From: Paragorgia papillata
Lineage: Eukaryota; Cnidaria; Anthozoa; Scleralcyonacea; Coralliidae
Direction: 5' to 3'
Assembly (NCBI GenBank): GCA_035771165.1
Contig: JAWNZC010000177.1
Location: 1,886,501 to 1,950,500, forward strand
DNA: 64,000 nt
Shown here: positions 33,520-43,438 of the stretch, in pieces
Layout of the letters: every line of letters begins with the position of its first letter
Position numbering within the stretch: position 1 is the first letter of the stretch
Program-made: the position numbers and the translations under genes
The notes under the pieces: model-generated
What the model was told of the DNA's origin: nothing
The model's database searches: none
The model's input: the letters and a program-made list of their open reading frames with translations, nothing else

Positions 33520-35121
33520 TTACTTTCCCTCGAAATCGTCGCTTCTCGTCGTTCCTTTCCTCGGCTCGTTTGAGGTCTCCCAATCATTATCTATGTCGAA
33601 CTTGCTGTTTTTTAGAGTAAACACACTTAACTTACTGCCGCCAAATGGCTCTTCCCACGCCGAAGACCGATCGTATCGATTAAAATAACTAATCTGTTTA
33701 GCTTTGCGACGGTGACTTCGCCTTCGCCGATAACGTCTGATTAAAATAGCTAAAACTATGATTAGAACAAAAGCGAGGCCCGTTCCACCGCCGACTATTA
33801 CACCCACAACCCATTTCATTTTATCGTCATGGTTTCCATTCGATGACGTGGACGTTCTATTGACCCTTCCAGAAGACGACGTTGGCCTCGAGGGCTCGAA
33901 TAAAGCGCTCTGCGTTGCCTTGGTTACGCTTGCGCAATTCCATGTCGTTATGAACGCGTAGTTAGAGTTCCACGCACTCGTACTTGTGACGATAGATACC
34001 AGACGCGAATCATAAATAAAAGTGACAGTTTGTTTGTTCGTGCGCGCTTGCGAAATGCTGGTCAAAGGTGCCGTTACTTTTGCCCGCGCTCCATTTGTCT
34101 GATTAGAACCATTAGCCAGCGTGTCTTGCGCGATGGTGGCAATCGCCTCAGGCAAAGGAGTGAGTACGCTCCTTGGAACAAACGTCCCCTTGAATTCATC
34201 TCCGAGGGCAGAGTGTGTGAGAAAAATCGTCGAGCTGTCTATGACCGCAGTTTGAGGGCATAAAACTGAACGACTTTGCCCTAGACTTTGCGGAATATTC
34301 ATGTGCATTGTCGTTACCGGAAGTCTGGAATAGGGCAAATATGTAGAATATGCCGTGGATGTTGAAATATTCTTTAGAATATTCCTCTTCTTTCTTAAGC
34401 TCCTCTTAAACATTCCCCTTTCTCTTGCGTCAAACCGTCTCTCGTTTGACTCTCTCATCTCTCGACTAGCCAAACGACTGGAAGTGTAACATTTCTTGCA
34501 CCCCAATACCGAAGATCTACCTCGCATTCTAATTTCTCCCATTAGAACTCTAACGCGGTTAAAGTATCTTTTCTTTAATCGGACATGATGTAACATGTTT
34601 ACAAAACTTCCTTGGTAAAACACACACGTGTGGATCCTCTTCGATTTTGGCAAGATTGTCCTAACTTGAGCTTTAGGTAAATACTCGGTCTTCATATCAA
34701 ACTGTATATGTCCATTCCTTTTGAAAATCCACTCCAATCGCACTACGAAGACCGCGAATCTTGTTACCACTCTGTCGTTTCCGCCCGTTCGGTACAAACA
34801 TGGATTATTAGAATTTTTTAAATAAATCGTAAACGCGCATTTTACAGTTGAGCTTTTGTTCCCAGAATTTGAAGAATAGGGCCGACATGTTATATTTGTC
34901 GGGTCGTGGACACGCCAATAGGGACGAATATCTTTCGTAAACGCGCAAGGGATACAAGTTGAACACGGCAATTCGTTGTCATTTTGGACAATACAGGTTG
35001 TCGCTGGTATCCAAGCCAATGTCGATACGATTAAGAACAAGAGCAAGAACATTTCAGTGGACGAAAGCAATCCATCTATTGAAGTCCAGCGCTTCTTGGT
35101 TAAACCATGTCTGATTTCCAC
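33520..35121 (-). CDS. Intronless orphan type-I membrane protein, 533 residues
   Basis: I do not recognise the family. Seen: a hydrophobic leader (residues 24-43, MFLLLFLIVSTLAWIPATTC); Met24 would give a standard signal peptide, so it may be the true start. Then a Cys-rich start (CSTCIPC at 53-59), a basic mid-region with CKKC (208-211) and furin-like sites RLKKR (181-185) and RSLRKKR (240-246), a Ser/Thr-rich stalk (about 350-432), a transmembrane helix (437-461, with GVIVGGGTGLAF), a very basic stop-transfer (462-474) and a 60-residue cytoplasmic tail. N-glycosylation sequons include NITC, NKSS, NIST, NGSN and NRTS. The long frame in AT-rich DNA with coherent topology supports a real gene, alone between two spacers. 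A single exon in an intron-rich region could mean retroposition. The function is unknown; receptor or adhesion-like by topology only. Confidence 0.7.
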   Translation of the reverse strand: MEIRHGLTKKRWTSIDGLLSSTEMFLLLFLIVSTLAWIPATTCIVQNDNELPCSTCIPCAFTKDIRPYWRVHDPTNITCRPYSSNSGNKSSTVKCAFTIYLKNSNNPCLYRTGGNDRVVTRFAVFVVRLEWIFKRNGHIQFDMKTEYLPKAQVRTILPKSKRIHTCVFYQGSFVNMLHHVRLKKRYFNRVRVLMGEIRMRGRSSVLGCKKCYTSSRLASREMRESNERRFDARERGMFKRSLRKKRNILKNISTSTAYSTYLPYSRLPVTTMHMNIPQSLGQSRSVLCPQTAVIDSSTIFLTHSALGDEFKGTFVPRSVLTPLPEAIATIAQDTLANGSNQTNGARAKVTAPLTSISQARTNKQTVTFIYDSRLVSIVTSTSAWNSNYAFITTWNCASVTKATQSALFEPSRPTSSSGRVNRTSTSSNGNHDDKMKWVVGVIVGGGTGLAFVLIIVLAILIRRYRRRRSHRRKAKQISYFNRYDRSSAWEEPFGGSKLSVFTLKNSKFDIDNDWETSNEPRKGTTRSDDFEGK

Positions 35122-35751
35122 GATCTGTAGTCTCCACAGTTAAAAACCGTGCCGCCAGTAAAGTTAATGTTCTAACAACACAGTCTAGTGTAAATCATAT
35201 GTATTTCAATCTCATTATTAATACCGTATCGGGTTACGTGTGGGGATAACCTTTGCAAGATATACAGTATCCACATTAAAAATAGTCCCCAAAAATCCAG
35301 AATCGAGTTCTTTTAACGATAATCGGTCTAAAAGGAGGCTTGCACTCAGCGATTTAAAATTATCGACGATTTTCCAACACTTCAAACACAATTGACTAGA
35401 ATATTTATATAACAACCAGTAATTTATTCTGAAATATTTAACAAACCGCTGTGAGAGATGTCATTTATGTCAACAATATATAATTTAGTCAATAATTTTA
35501 ATCTATTGTCGAGTTGAAAACAATTTCAGGAATTCAAAATGTGTTTTAGTACAATTATAAAAATTGATATTACTCTTAAAAGTTAAAATATCAATGATAT
35601 TAGAAATTGAAGCTCTGCGGATATGTACCCAATATATAAAAGTACATTTTTAAGACTTATAGTCTTATTAGATTCATTTGGACAAAGGAAAGTTAAGTGT
35701 ATACATTACAATGATAGATGTGGATTATTCGAGAGTGTAAGAAAGTATATA

Positions 35752-36290
35752 GTGCTGCGTAGGCAGTGTTTTTGATAGAGCAGAGTGAAAATGTGATAAA
35801 CTGTCAATGTTATAGTCTGTTTCAGCTTGCTTTTGAAATCCGATACGTATAATTGAAATGAACATTCCGAACTTACGTTGCAATGTTCCGAACTACGTTG
35901 CGAGGTAGATACAAATTTAAGTCGGCAATTTGTTTCTGCTTAACCAAGTATCTATTATTATATTCTATACAACAAATAATCTTCTTCTCCGTGATTTTAC
36001 CAAAGGAATTAAATTCAAAGCTTATTGAAATTCGAACTTCACGACGAACTTCACAACAAACTTCGCGAACTTCCGTACCAAGTTCCCAACCTTCCAACGA
36101 ATGTTGACAAACGAATTTCAAAAGCAAGCTGAAACTGACTATAATAGCTTTGATAATTGGAAATACTGACGTTTTGAGCCGAGCCCTTCCTTGATCAGAT
36201 AGGGTAAGAGCTCCGCTCGGAACGTCAGTATTTCCTTATCAAAACTAATCTCAGCAGTTTACCTCCTTTTCACTTTGCTCTGACGTGGAT
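35752..36290. mobile_element. Hairpin family B, copy with another element inside
   Basis: Starts GTGCTGCGTAGGCAGTGTTT, the family tag. Paired arms: GAGCAGAGTGAAAATG with CTTTTCACTTTGCTCTG, and GGAAATACTGACGTTTTGAG with CTCGGAACGTCAGTATTTCC. 35811-36144 is a separate insertion. Confidence 0.75.
35811..36144. mobile_element. TIR element, TATAGTCTGTTTCAGCTTGC termini
   Basis: TATAGTCTGTTTCAGCTTGC, then TTTTGAAAT, is inverted at the right (ATTTCAAAAGCAAGCTGAAAC). A related element with ACAGTCGGTTTCAGG termini lies at 62413-62603. Confidence 0.82.
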
Positions 36291-36909
36291 TTAATTATGA
36301 CTGTAGGCGTGTGTAGCAAAGCAAGAGGGAACCTCTTTGTATTCTTGGTTTTCTTTCTCCATGTTGAAAACATACTTTTTTAGGAATACACTTTCTTGAG
36401 TTTTGTGACTTCAATTTGATGTGAAATACGTTTAGGCAGTTCTTCGCTTCTGTGTTTGCTCCAGTCGACTTCAAAACGTACGTAAAAATCTCACGCTAAG
36501 CCTAAACTAGCAGTATGTCAACAAGATATATTTGTGACGCAAAAAGGAATGTATATCTGTTTGGCAAGTCCGTTAAACAAAGTTGGAACAATGACGTTAT
36601 ACTGTGTGTAGTTTTATCAACGCTGCGCAAGTATGCATTTGCTTTTGTGCTGGTCACCGAGTAACTGACCATACAAAAAGTTAAACATAGTTTTGGGACA
36701 TGCAGCTTAAACATTCTTGTAACACTGTTACAACAAGTGTGATGCAGTCGTCGGTCAATCTTGCTCTAGATTAGTTCCGACAACTCTATTAACAAGTTTT
36801 TCACAGGTTTGTGACAAGTTGCACTAGGTTCTTCAAGCAACTTGATGCGGCGGCATTGTTTGTTACAACTTGCTACAATGTTGACAACATTAGCAAGGTT
36901 AGAAGGTTA

Positions 36910-37425
36910 TTATAATAATAGTACAATACAGTATACAGTACAGCCGGCATAGTAGATACAGTACATGTATGTTACAGTACAATACCATGCAGTACAGTAC
37001 AGTATGTATAATTTACAACACAGTACAGTATGAGTGCAGTAACAGTACATTATACAGTACACGGTGCGTTTTCAGTGCAGCACACAGTACAGCACACATG
37101 CAGTACAGTACACAGTACAGTACACCGTACAGTACACCGTACAGTACGCAGTACAGTACACAGTACAGTATACAGTACAGTACACATTACAGTATAGTAC
37201 ACAGTACAGTACAGTACACAGTACAGTACACAGTACAGTACACAGTACAGTACAGTACACAGTACAGTACACAGTACAGTACACAGTACAGTACAGTACA
37301 GTACAGTACACAGTACAGTACACAGTGCAGTGCACAGTAGAGTACAGTAGAGCACAGTGCAGTACAGTACACAGTGCAGTGTAGTAGAGCACAGTGCAGT
37401 GCAGTACAGTGTATAGTACATTGCC
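36910..37425. repeat. (CAGTA)n/(CACAGTA)n array
   Basis: A second pentanucleotide array like 21663-23390, with CACAGTACAGTA 12-mers dominating. Open frames on either strand are artefacts. Confidence 0.93.
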
Positions 37426-37805
37426 CGGCGTGCCACAGACAGTCAGACACTCCATTTACGCAAGTAGTTCGAAAGTTTGCGTGGTAGGGTTAGAATCAAA
37501 GGGTACGAATTAGAGCTAAAGTCCAGACCAATGGCATGTAGAGTCAGTGGTCCAAACTTGTAAACCGTAAAACGTTCCGGACCAGTGATGGTAGTGAACT
37601 GTAACAAGTAACAACCGTTATCCTTTGGTCTAGCCAATCAGAGTGTAGATTGAGTCCCGATTTTATTTTTATCTTGTATTGAACTTGTTTTCAAGTCGTT
37701 GCGCCAAATGGCGTACGTTAATTGGTTGCTGAGCAATTGGTTGGTAATCCGAGTGGTGTGATAGGGTTAATCCAGGGCCCCAGCCTCTTGACCAACCCGA
37801 ACAAA

Positions 37806-40212
37806 ATGGCGACCAAGAGACCTACATATTTTCGGAACTTATTCGAAGAGCTGGGAATATTGAAAGAAAGCGTCATACAATTCAGTTTTGGTGCACCATC
37901 TTTAAATATTTTATCCAGACTAAAACCGCTTTTAGCTGAAGCAACCCGGTCACGTTTGGTAAGTAATTTTAATATACAAAGGTTGGAACTTTACTTCCGA
38001 CTTTATAATTTGTAACTTTCTACTCTTTCTGACGACTTCCCCCCCCCTTTTTTTTTGGGGGGGGGAGTGCCCCGGATGCCCCTAAACTAAGGAAATGGCA
38101 TTGTAGAACGTTTGAGATTTCAAAATTTTCCGGGATCTCCCTAAATCTCATCCCCCCAATATGCCAGTGGCACCACTGGGTGTTGTCCCTTGATTCAAAA
38201 ATGTTGGTTGTGCCTTACTTAGGGTTATTTTGGGGTTGGTTTGGTTTGATATGATATGATATGATATGATATAGTGTTGTATGCTATGGTATGGTGTGCT
38301 ATGCTATGGTGTATAGTATATGGTGTGCTATGGTATGGTGTATAGTATATGGTGTGCTATGCTATGGTGTATAGTATATGGTGTGCTATGCTATGGTGTA
38401 TAGTATATGGTGTGCTATGCTATGGTGTATAGTATATGGTGTGCTATGCTATGGTGTATAGTATATGGTGTGCTATGGTATAAATAATCTTTCCCATTAC
38501 TGTTTAATGCCAGATGATTTTACTCATCACCAAGGTGACCTGCAGGCAGCCTTAAGGAAGCAATAGGCTATTCATCAATACTGTATATATTTTTTGAATT
38601 GTAAGTTCTTTTGAATTGTGTATTTAGGAAACTGAAGAAACTGGACAGATGTTTCAATATGGGGCAAAGAGAGGAGACTTACTATTTGTGCAAGAGCTGG
38701 CTACGTTTCTCTCACAGTGTTACAGTGACTCCGTTGATAGGTAATTTGTCTTGGTGGACTCAGCAGCTTACAGGATGAGGGAGGTTACCCTTGTGCTTCT
38801 CAGTTGATGAGTAAAATCGTCTGGCATGAGACAGAGTAAAATTACAAAGTGGCCAGTGTTGGGTAGCCTAATAGGGAAAGGGTTATGTTAACAGGATATA
38901 GTTTTGACCATATTCAGTTAACAGGGCATACTTGTATATTAAATTAGACGGGGTATACAGGGGCGGATGCAGGATTTTTTTAAAGAGGGGGTAAGTTGAC
39001 ACCTCTAGGGGGGTCCGGGGGTATCCCCCTGGAAAATTTTTGGTTTCTGATACCCTGAAATGCTATTTCCTGCATTTTGGGGACAATATTAGGATCAGAA
39101 ATAGTGATTTTTATACACTATATTATACACTAAACACAATTTATATATTATAATTATATAATATAATATAATATACCATATATAATAGGCCAAGGGGGGG
39201 TTCCAACCCCCATAACCCCCTCTGGATCCACCACTGGTATATGTCAGTATGTCACCATTAATTGTTCTAAAAACTACATGTAATGAAACAATACTTTTGT
39301 GCTGTTTTTTTAGTGATAATCTTGTGTGCACTGGGGGTGCCACAAATGGTTTGATCCTGCTGTCATCACTTGTTTTAAAGTCAGGAGATTATGTTTTTGT
39401 AGAAGACCCAACATATTTTATTGCTATTGAAATTTTTAAAGAAGACTTAAATATGAATATTGTTGTTGGTAGGTCCTTACATGATTGTGTACTTTTTAAG
39501 TGTTTTATGAGCCAATTGGAATTGAAACTGGCAATTGTTTTTAATCCTGTTTTTCTATAATAATTTCAGTACCAATGGATGATGAGGGTGATGTAGATGT
39601 TGGTGCATTTGATGAAATGTTAACAGAATATAATGAGAAACTTGCCACAACTAATGAAGAGCGACCATATCGTGCAATGTTCTATACTATCCCAGTGTTT
39701 CAGAATCCAACTTCAAGGTTATTACCAGAAGGTCAGGACTAAGGCATATTTCTGGCATAAAATTTTATAACTAACTAAACATTTACTTATTTAATTTCTA
39801 GATAAATGTGCTGCACTTATCAAACTTTTAAGAAAACATAATATTTTAGCAGTTTGTGATGATGTTTACAATATTATTCATTTTGGAAATAGTCCTCCCC
39901 CAAAACGATTATTTAGTTATGATAAAAAGTAAGTAGTAAGTTTAATCTATTAACATACCATACCATAGTAACCTATACCCACACCATATATCATACCATA
40001 TGCATACTATACTATACCATACCCAAGTGAGTTTTGGTTCACGAAATGTTAGAGAGTGCTTAATACCATATAATATAGATAGAGCAAAATACAAAGTATG
40101 AAGTATAGTTTTACCTTAAAGTCTTCGTTACCAGAGGTTTCACCCTAAACGGGATCATCAGGGTGAAACCTCTGGTAGCGAAGACTTTAAGGTAAAACTA
40201 TACTTCATACTT

Positions 40213-40245
<33 letters not shown>

Positions 40246-42575
40246 CCACACCATAATCATACCATACCACACTATACCATACCATATCACACTATATCAC
40301 ACCACACCATATAGTATACTATACCGTACCATACCATATACTTTACTACACTACACCATATCATTACACCATGCCATATCACATACCGTAACACCACACC
40401 ATATCACACTAAACGATGCAGATGGCCATTGTATACCATACCACACCAAACTACACCACACCATTAGTCCATACACCATATACACGTCCACACCAATACC
40501 CAATTATCATACCATAATATGGCATGCCGTATTCAATCACAAAGCACAATTTGTAGTACCAATTAGCCTGTAGGAGTTTTCTTAACTCATCCCTCAGTGT
40601 TACATTTAGCTATTACCAGTACATTCTATTTCACTAGGACTGATCCTGATTACAAAGGTCATGTTGTATCAAATGGTTCATTCAGCAAAATAGTGGCACC
40701 AGGCCTAAGACTTGGATGGTTGGAAGCACCTGACATTGTAGTTAACAAAATAATCCACAGGTTCATGTTGAGAAAGTTTAAATTTTTCCCATCATTTTTT
40801 CAAATCTCGCACCATAAAAGTATCTCAATATTTACATGCAACTTTGACTCAAATTAACCAGTAATTAGCTCAGATAATGCCAGTATAATTTTAATGGTGC
40901 ATGCATATCAAAACCAATTAATATATGTAATGTATTTTTTTTAAACATGACTCACAGAACATTTCCTCTAGCTGGACATTTTGTTTATAATTTTTAGTGC
41001 TTATTTTAAAAGTGGAGGTGGCATGAATCAGTATACATCAGCCATAATGGGAAAAGCATTGCAGGATGGAACCCTCTCTGGGTACATTGAAGATATAATA
41101 AAAACATATCAAGTAGGCATACAATTTAATATGTGATAGTGTATTATACTATTATGACTGAATGGCTTTCAGTAACTCTGTAAATTTTGATATTTTTAGT
41201 CAAAGATGGAAATGATGTGTGAAGCACTCGATGAATATATGAAACCATTTATCCAGTATACAAAGCCAAAGGTAAAGTTATAGGACCACTGCTGGAGGAT
41301 GGTGGTGGTGGGTTATGAGGCACACCATTAAGGCCTGGCCAAAATATGCTTTCAACATTTCATGCAACATTATTTAATTCAACCGTGATTCAACATGTTG
41401 AAAGTGTTTGGCCACCCTGTTGAATGATGTTGAACAAAATTTGAACATGTTCAAATTTTTGTTCAACATGCATTCAACATGCAATGTTAATGATTAATGA
41501 TTTAATATTTCTATTGCGCAAATTAACATGTGGATATGATCAAATGCGCATTACAATGTTATGGGTGGCTTATCAGGCAATTTAGAAATTTTCACCGTGG
41601 CCGTGTTGAGGCATATCAAAGGCGCTTTATGCTGCCGCCAACAACACAGTTCAGACCACAGATCTCAACTAAGACCTAGGTGTTGATTTTACGGAGGGAG
41701 GAAAACCGGAGAACCCGGCGAAAAACCCTCGAAGCACAGGAGAGATCAACTAAACTCTACTCACATGGTCCAAGCTCGAGAACGAGGTTATTCCCAGACG
41801 GTCACCCATCCAAGTACTAACCCCGTCCGACCGGGCTTAACTATTGGTGAGAGGCAGCGCGCTAACAGCACACGCCACCTGTGCTCCCAACATGCATTCA
41901 ACATGCAATGTTGCATGAAATGTTGAATGCATTTGGCCAGGCCTTAAGCCATGACCAGTGAACTCGATGTAAGTTAAAATGGTATCACATTTTAACTTAC
42001 ATCGAGTTCACTGGCCATGACTAGTTACATAATAAATGTATCTTGTCCTCATTTTCAGGGTGGTTACTTTATCTGGATCCAACTGCTAGTTGACTGCGAT
42101 GTAGAAGGTAGATTTGATTGAACTAAACTTGTACTATTTAGGTTCCTTTTTTTTAAACAAAGGTTCCTCTGCAGTTGGGAATCCAAAGCTTGGAAGTTTC
42201 TGTTCTTTTAGAACCATAGGGATACCTTTGTTTATTTGCTGTGTTAAATAAAAAATGTAGTTAGCTGCATAATTATTTTTTTTATTTGCTAACCATTCAG
42301 CTTTTCAAAGATATTGTGTGGTGAACCACCATGTGAACTTTCGACCTGGCCCATGGTAGGTGACATGTAGGTGACTGTCAGTATTGAGTATATGTTATTT
42401 TTTTACAGTTATGGTATACAACTAATTTGTTTACTGATCTGGCTTTTTTAGCTTCTCTGTGAATCGCAATTTCAAAAACTGTATCCGTCTTAGTTTTGCT
42501 TACATTGAGAAAGATGAAATAGCAAAGGGAATCAAGGAACTTGCTTTAGCATTGAAAAACTTCCTGAAGGAATGA
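37806..42575 (+). CDS. PLP-dependent aminotransferase, class I/II (fold type I)
   Basis: Eleven exons: 37806-37958, 38628-38740, 39314-39468, 39570-39731, 39802-39928, 40638-40760, 40998-41112, 41200-41271, 42059-42107, 42301-42355 and 42452-42575; phase is kept throughout, giving 415 residues. Catalytic marks: NPT (186-188), D214 and Y217 in CDDVY (cofactor N1 and O3' contacts), Schiff-base K254 in [17 protein letters not shown], and R387 in CIRLSF for the substrate carboxylate. N-terminal FSFGAPS and [16 protein letters not shown] resemble the aminoadipate/aromatic (Aro8/YER152C-like) branch rather than aspartate aminotransferase. Predicted cytosolic: no obvious targeting peptide. The substrate cannot be told from sequence; 2-aminoadipate, kynurenine or aromatic acids are candidates. 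The start ATG has a good AAAATGG context. Introns are packed with repeats, including a SINE inside a MITE (intron 8). Confidence 0.9.
38248..38482. repeat. 29-bp minisatellite (ATATGGTGTGCTATGCTATG type)
   Basis: Six to seven units of TATGGTGTGCTATGCTATGG then TGTATAGTA in intron 1, preceded by (ATGAT)n at 38250-38270. Confidence 0.92.
38958..39236. mobile_element. Short hAT-like element, CAGGGGCGGATGCAGGA termini
   Basis: The left CAGGGGCGGATGCAGGA and right TCTGGATCCACCACTG are imperfect inverted repeats with the hAT CAGGGGCGGA...CCRCCMCTG pattern; GTATA flanks both sides. Intron 2. Confidence 0.65.
39945..40560. repeat. (CCATA)n-like degenerate array split by a hairpin
   Basis: ACCATACCATA-type units at 39950-40030 and 40245-40500. 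The middle carries a 127-bp hairpin and a (TA)n tract (40217-40243). Confidence 0.85.
40091..40217. mobile_element. Hairpin element, TACAAAGTATGAAGTATAGT arms
   Basis: TACAAAGTATGAAGTATAGT, then TTTACCTTAAAGTCTTCG...GAGGTTTCACCCT, is mirrored through AGGGTGAAACCTC to ATACTTTGTA. The loop contains GATCATCAGG, as in other hairpins here. Confidence 0.9.
41331..41945. mobile_element. MITE (AAGGCCTGGCC family), copy 2, interrupted by a SINE
   Basis: The ends AGGCCTGGCCAAA and TTTGGCCAGGCCT match the 669-894 copy. The body is split by a 5S-derived SINE (41489-41887). Confidence 0.9.
41489..41887 (-). mobile_element. 5S-rRNA-derived SINE, copy 2, with 24-bp target duplication
   Basis: The minus strand starts GGGAGCACAGGTGGCGTGTG and contains GGTTAGTACTTGGATGGGTG then ACCGTCTGGGAA (5S internal promoter). 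Flanked by identical 24-25-bp direct repeats at 41464-41488 and 41888-41912 (around CATGCATTCAACATGCAATG). The 3' end is AT-rich (ATTAATCATTAA type), not a long poly(A). Confidence 0.92.
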
Positions 42576-43438
42576 CATTCATGATTCATGTCCTACAAGT
42601 GTATCATCGATTGCATCTAAGGATGGACACTGTTGATAAAAAACATGTTCAACCAGTCTTTATACGGTGATTGGTTGAGCTAAAAGAAACCTGTCAAATG
42701 CTCCTGGGAAAATATTAAAGTTTGACGTTGGTGGAGGTGGTTTTTTTATCAACAGTATCCATCCTTAGATACAATCGATTGTAGTAGTGTACAATTTTAC
42801 AGTGCAGTAAAGTAGTCAGTACAGTGTACAGTAAAGTACAACTCCTACTCAATAATATTAAATTTTGTATTACAGGTAACTATATATTATTTTGTAAATA
42901 CAGTATATACTGCAGTGTAGATCAATAAAAATCTTAAAAATGTCAACAGCTCTCAAACGTTTCGCAAATGGCATTTCTAAGTTTAAGAATTATAAAGGAA
43001 CAGTACTGGCCAATGTATTCCAAGCTCTTTGGAAGTGAGGAAGTACAATATTTTTCAACACAGAATAAAACAAAACAGGTAAATATGTGAATTTATTTAT
43101 TATATGCTTTGCTATTTTAACCCATTCCTGTCTGGGCTGACCAAAAACAGGGTCTTCATTATTTTTTTACTCTGTCTAATAACTAATGACCAGATGACCC
43201 TCAGACATGCAGCCTAACACTTTCAGTTGTCAAATCTACAATTAATATAATAATAGTATGCTATTATTATATTAATAGAACTTCTTTACAAGCCTGCATA
43301 CATGTAACAACAGATTGAAGGTAACTCACTACTTTAGCTAAAACGATGGTGAAAAAATAAGATTATAGACACACAATTATTATACAAAAAATGTAATTCT
43401 GTCAATTTTTTTACAGTAATGTTTAATTTGACATGTCT
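42576..43438. other. Spacer between the convergent aminotransferase and UCHL5 genes
   Basis: Holds both 3' UTRs. A pair TGTTGATAAAAAACATGTTC / TTTTTATCAACAGTATCCAT (about 42631 and 42747) forms a foldback with ATCCTTAGATACAATCGATT and its inverse (about 42608-42785). A satellite monomer lies at about 43120-43230. AATAAA occurs at 42922 and 43068. Confidence 0.6.

Larger units (their letters stand above)
35122..37805. other. Spacer between the orphan gene and the aminotransferase gene
   Basis: Contains a nested hairpin pair (35752-36290 with 35811-36144 inside) and a CAGTA/CACAGTA array (36910-37425). 37430-37805 is unique and should include the aminotransferase promoter; no TATA box is evident. 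36300-36900 shows nothing recognisable. Confidence 0.55.
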
